The notes under the pieces were generated by a model. The model was not told the DNA's origin. It made no database searches and worked only from the letters and a program-made list of their open reading frames with translations. A stretch of DNA of 13,917 nt from the NCBI GenBank assembly GCA_900554685.1, contig USIG01000032.1, positions 1 to 13,917 of the forward strand, read 5' to 3'. Shown here piece after piece: positions 11,825 through 13,917 of this stretch (position 1 is its first letter; each line of letters begins with the position of its first letter). The DNA is from an uncultured Cryptobacterium sp. Lineage in GTDB: Bacteria > Actinomycetota > Coriobacteriia > Coriobacteriales > Eggerthellaceae. The position numbers were made by a program, and so were the translations under genes.

Positions 11825-12424
11825 TTATTCTTCTGAGCCCTTTTTGTCTTGTTCCTGGGCCATTCTAGCACGCACGAGTGCACCCACCTGTCGGAAATCT
11901 TCAAGGAGCACATCTCGCTTTGAACGGTCATAAATTGCCGCTGCCGGATGAAATACGGGAAGCACTACAAAACGCCCTGTTTGCTGCACTGTTCCCCGCA
12001 AATGGGTAATGCCCGTTCCGGTACGCAAAATAAACTGCGTCGCAAAATTCCCCATCGTGATGATGATCCAAGGATCGATTGATTGCGTTTGCTCGCGCAA
12101 GAAAGGTGCGCAGGCCTCAATTTCATCAGCCTGAGGATTACGATTCGAAGGCGGACGGCATTTCAGCACATTGGCAATAAAAACCTCTTCGCGCTTTAAG
12201 CCTGCCTCTTCGAGAAGTTCATCTAAGAACTTTCCCGCAGCTCCCACAAAAGGCCTTCCCTGAAGGTCCTCATTTTTTCCGGGCGCTTCTCCCACGATAA
12301 GAACACGCGCATGAGGATCTCCCTCACCAAACACGATGTTGGTGCGCGTTTCACACAGCGAACAGGCATGACAGTTTTCTACCTGTGCACGAATTTCATC
12401 CAAAGGAAGTTTCTCTACCTGCAT
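11825..12424 (-). CDS. Uracil-DNA glycosylase, family 4 ([4Fe-4S])
   Basis: Removes uracil from DNA to start base excision repair. The 199-residue protein has the family 4 arrangement. Cluster cysteines are Cys18 and Cys21 near the N-terminus (CHAC, with an extra Cys24) and Cys89 and Cys105. GEAPGKNEDLQGRPFVG (45-61) forms the active-site and uracil-binding loops. KCRPPSNRNP is at 88-97 and the C-terminal HP motif is at 159-160. The C-terminal 15 residues are charged and probably disordered. The ATG (12422-12424) has AGGAG six bases upstream, overlapping the alr stop codon (9-base gap), so it is coupled to alr; Nfu follows 33 bases later. Together with dCMP deaminase in this window it bears on the dUMP/dUTP balance, though the genes lie far apart. 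Confidence 0.95.
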   Translation of the reverse strand: MQVEKLPLDEIRAQVENCHACSLCETRTNIVFGEGDPHARVLIVGEAPGKNEDLQGRPFVGAAGKFLDELLEEAGLKREEVFIANVLKCRPPSNRNPQADEIEACAPFLREQTQSIDPWIIITMGNFATQFILRTGTGITHLRGTVQQTGRFVVLPVFHPAAAIYDRSKRDVLLEDFRQVGALVRARMAQEQDKKGSEE

Positions 12425-12433
12425 AAAAAACTC

Positions 12434-13798
12434 CTATTTATAAAAACGGGGCATACGACGAGAAAAATTGCAGACCAATTCATAGGGGATGGTTGCCGCC
12501 CGATTTGCCATCGTATCAATAGAACAATCAACGCTTTCATGAGGGCCCGCGATTAAGACCTCATCACCAATCTGAGGATCGAGTGTTTTGAGTTTAGCGC
12601 GAGAACGAAGATCAACTTCAAACATGCACTGATCCATGCAGATATTGCCTACCTGATGGACAGCGCGATCCTGGTATGCGAAATCTATTTTCCCGGAAAG
12701 CAAGCGCATCAATCCATCGGCATACCCTACAGGAACGGTACAAATTTTCACACTGCCAGGACTCCGGTAGTTCATGCCGTAACTTACGCCCTCGCTCATA
12801 GGCACCACCATAACGTTTGTGATACGAGCATGAACGCTCATTGCAGGACGCAAATCAATAAGCCTGTGAGTATCGGGGGCAGGCTGATATCCATACATCG
12901 CAATACCTAAACGCACCATGTCGAAATTAGTCTTAGGGAATCGATATGTTGCCGCAGAATTATCGCAATGGACGATGCCTGGGTTGATACCCGCTGCCTC
13001 AACAGCGCGCATTGCCTCTACGAAATGGTTAATCTGTATCTGGAAATCAAGCGTTTCAAGAGCATCTGCAGTCGCAAAATGAGTAAAACAGCCTTCCAAC
13101 TCAAGAGCCCTATGAAAGCTTATCTGTGATAGAAACTCCACTACATTGTTGAAACGAACGCCAATTCGGTTCATGCCCGAATTGATTGCCAAATGGTAGG
13201 GAGCCTTAAGCCCCTGTGCGTCAGCCGCTTCGCCATAGGCAATTGCAAATTCAGAAGTGTATACCGCAGGACGAATATGGTAGTACAAAAGAAGCGGAAT
13301 AGCCTCCGCGGGAGGCTGAGAAAGAATAAGAATAGGTTCCCTCATTCCCGCTTCGCGCAGCTCAATTGCCTCATCAACCGTTGCAACACCTAAATAGCTT
13401 GCTCCAGCGCTACAAGCTGCCTTTGCTACTTCCACAGCACCATGACCATAAGCATCAGCCTTCACCACTGCCATAAGACGGCAGCTATTAGGAAGAAGAC
13501 GCTTTGTTTGCATGACGTTGTACTGAATGGCACTGCGATCAACTTCCACCCATGCCCAACGACGATCACGCTCGTCAATAGCGGCAAGCTCCTCTTCAGT
13601 AGGCCCTTCAGCAGGAGTTACCGATCGCGTTGTTTGGGTAGAAGCAAAGGAATGATTTGAAGAATCTTTTATAGCGCTGCCCGTAAACGCGCCCGATTGA
13701 CGAGCGGAAGCACGATCAGCCGCAGAAGCGCGATAATTCGCTACCGAATTTTTAGGGCGATTTGCAAAGCCTGTAAACCCATTTGGTAAGTCTTGCAC
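12434..13798 (-). CDS. alr: Alanine racemase with N-terminal extension
   Basis: PLP enzyme that interconverts L- and D-alanine for peptidoglycan. The fold type III barrel begins at about residue 81 (WAWVEVDRSAIQYNV). The PLP lysine is Lys113 in VVKADAYGHG, NSGMNRIG follows at 206-213, the second catalytic residue is Tyr340 in GVSYGMNYRSPG, and GYADG (358-362) and GNICMDQCMFEVD (384-396) complete the signature. The protein has 454 residues against roughly 370-390 for the family; the excess is an 80-residue N-terminal lead rich in Ala, Ser, Thr, Asn and Gln, with no signal peptide or membrane segment. The GTG start (13796-13798) has AGGAAGAAGGAA upstream. No ATG, GTG or TTG start was found between it and the core, so the lead seems to be translated. 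The glycosylase gene follows after 9 bases. Confidence 0.95.
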   Translation of the reverse strand: MQDLPNGFTGFANRPKNSVANYRASAADRASARQSGAFTGSAIKDSSNHSFASTQTTRSVTPAEGPTEEELAAIDERDRRWAWVEVDRSAIQYNVMQTKRLLPNSCRLMAVVKADAYGHGAVEVAKAACSAGASYLGVATVDEAIELREAGMREPILILSQPPAEAIPLLLYYHIRPAVYTSEFAIAYGEAADAQGLKAPYHLAINSGMNRIGVRFNNVVEFLSQISFHRALELEGCFTHFATADALETLDFQIQINHFVEAMRAVEAAGINPGIVHCDNSAATYRFPKTNFDMVRLGIAMYGYQPAPDTHRLIDLRPAMSVHARITNVMVVPMSEGVSYGMNYRSPGSVKICTVPVGYADGLMRLLSGKIDFAYQDRAVHQVGNICMDQCMFEVDLRSRAKLKTLDPQIGDEVLIAGPHESVDCSIDTMANRAATIPYELVCNFSRRMPRFYK

Positions 13799-13852
13799 GA
13801 ACGTTCCTTCTTCCTGAAGTTTGCTTTCTCACTTCAAACATATAACTAAAGA

Positions 13853-13858
13853 AGTATA
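13853..13858 (-). promoter_or_regulatory. Candidate -10 box of the alr unit
   Basis: The minus strand reads GCGCTATACT, a 5-of-6 -10 match, 54 bases before the alr GTG. The same CGCTATACT core precedes rpiB. The -35 region is weak. Upstream of it (13859-13917) all three minus-strand frames are open over the short stretch visible, so the end of a preceding gene cannot be excluded. Confidence 0.4.
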
Positions 13859-13917
13859 GCGCGAAGACGATATGAGCAGGACATAAAATTTGGAAGCTCC
13901 TCCTGCATGCATATTCG

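Noticed and set aside
13846..13917. C-terminal end of a gene entering from the right edge
   Set aside because: All three minus-strand frames are open over the short stretch, with no motif to choose one; it also overlaps the candidate alr -10 box.

Overview
This window is a compact run of housekeeping and stress genes, all fifteen read from the minus strand, so transcription goes from high to low coordinates. I see no integrase, transposase, phage, CRISPR array, rRNA or tRNA gene. The organism is probably an anaerobic, medium-GC actinobacterium of the Coriobacteriia type. This is inferred from protein flavour (serine hydroxymethyltransferase, the Lgt/two-CW pair), a superoxide reductase of the kind found in anaerobes, and frequent AGGAG-type ribosome binding sites. 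It is not proven by the window.

In transcription order from the right edge: an alanine racemase with an unusual N-terminal extension, a family 4 uracil-DNA glycosylase and an Nfu-type Fe-S carrier form one tight unit (13798 to 11561). A small cysteine-rich 'CW' protein and Lgt follow (11382 to 10287). A repeat-rich intergenic stretch of about 345 bases (9942-10286) separates Lgt from a 2Fe superoxide reductase. It holds a strong palindromic operator candidate next to a promoter.

Next come two unrelated FAD oxidoreductases (HI0933/BaiN type and COG2509 type), a Sua5/YrdC threonylcarbamoyl-AMP synthase and a monoglyceride-lipase-like hydrolase (9456 to 4179). The last block is rpiB, a lipoprotein, glyA, upp and a dCMP deaminase (4006 to 125). 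The order sua5, rpiB, glyA, upp is known from Bacillus and relatives; here a lipase and a lipoprotein gene are inserted into it.

Several genes meet in one-carbon and pyrimidine metabolism. SHMT makes methylene-THF, dCMP deaminase makes dUMP (together the inputs of thymidylate synthesis), Upp salvages uracil, and the glycosylase removes uracil that reaches DNA. Alr feeds peptidoglycan, and Lgt lipidates proteins such as the lipoprotein encoded here. The superoxide reductase, Fe-S carrier and flavoproteins fit an anaerobe facing oxygen.

The most unusual signal is repeat growth around the 3' ends of genes. The HI0933-type flavoprotein carries a C-terminal tail of 14-residue repeats that seems to have grown out of its own conserved C-terminus. 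The hydrolase has 21-bp repeats in its tail and 18-bp repeats over and past its stop codon. The lgt 3' end has direct repeats as well. The lipoprotein gene may also have lost its last twelve codons to an in-frame stop. I did not find a clear new multi-gene system.
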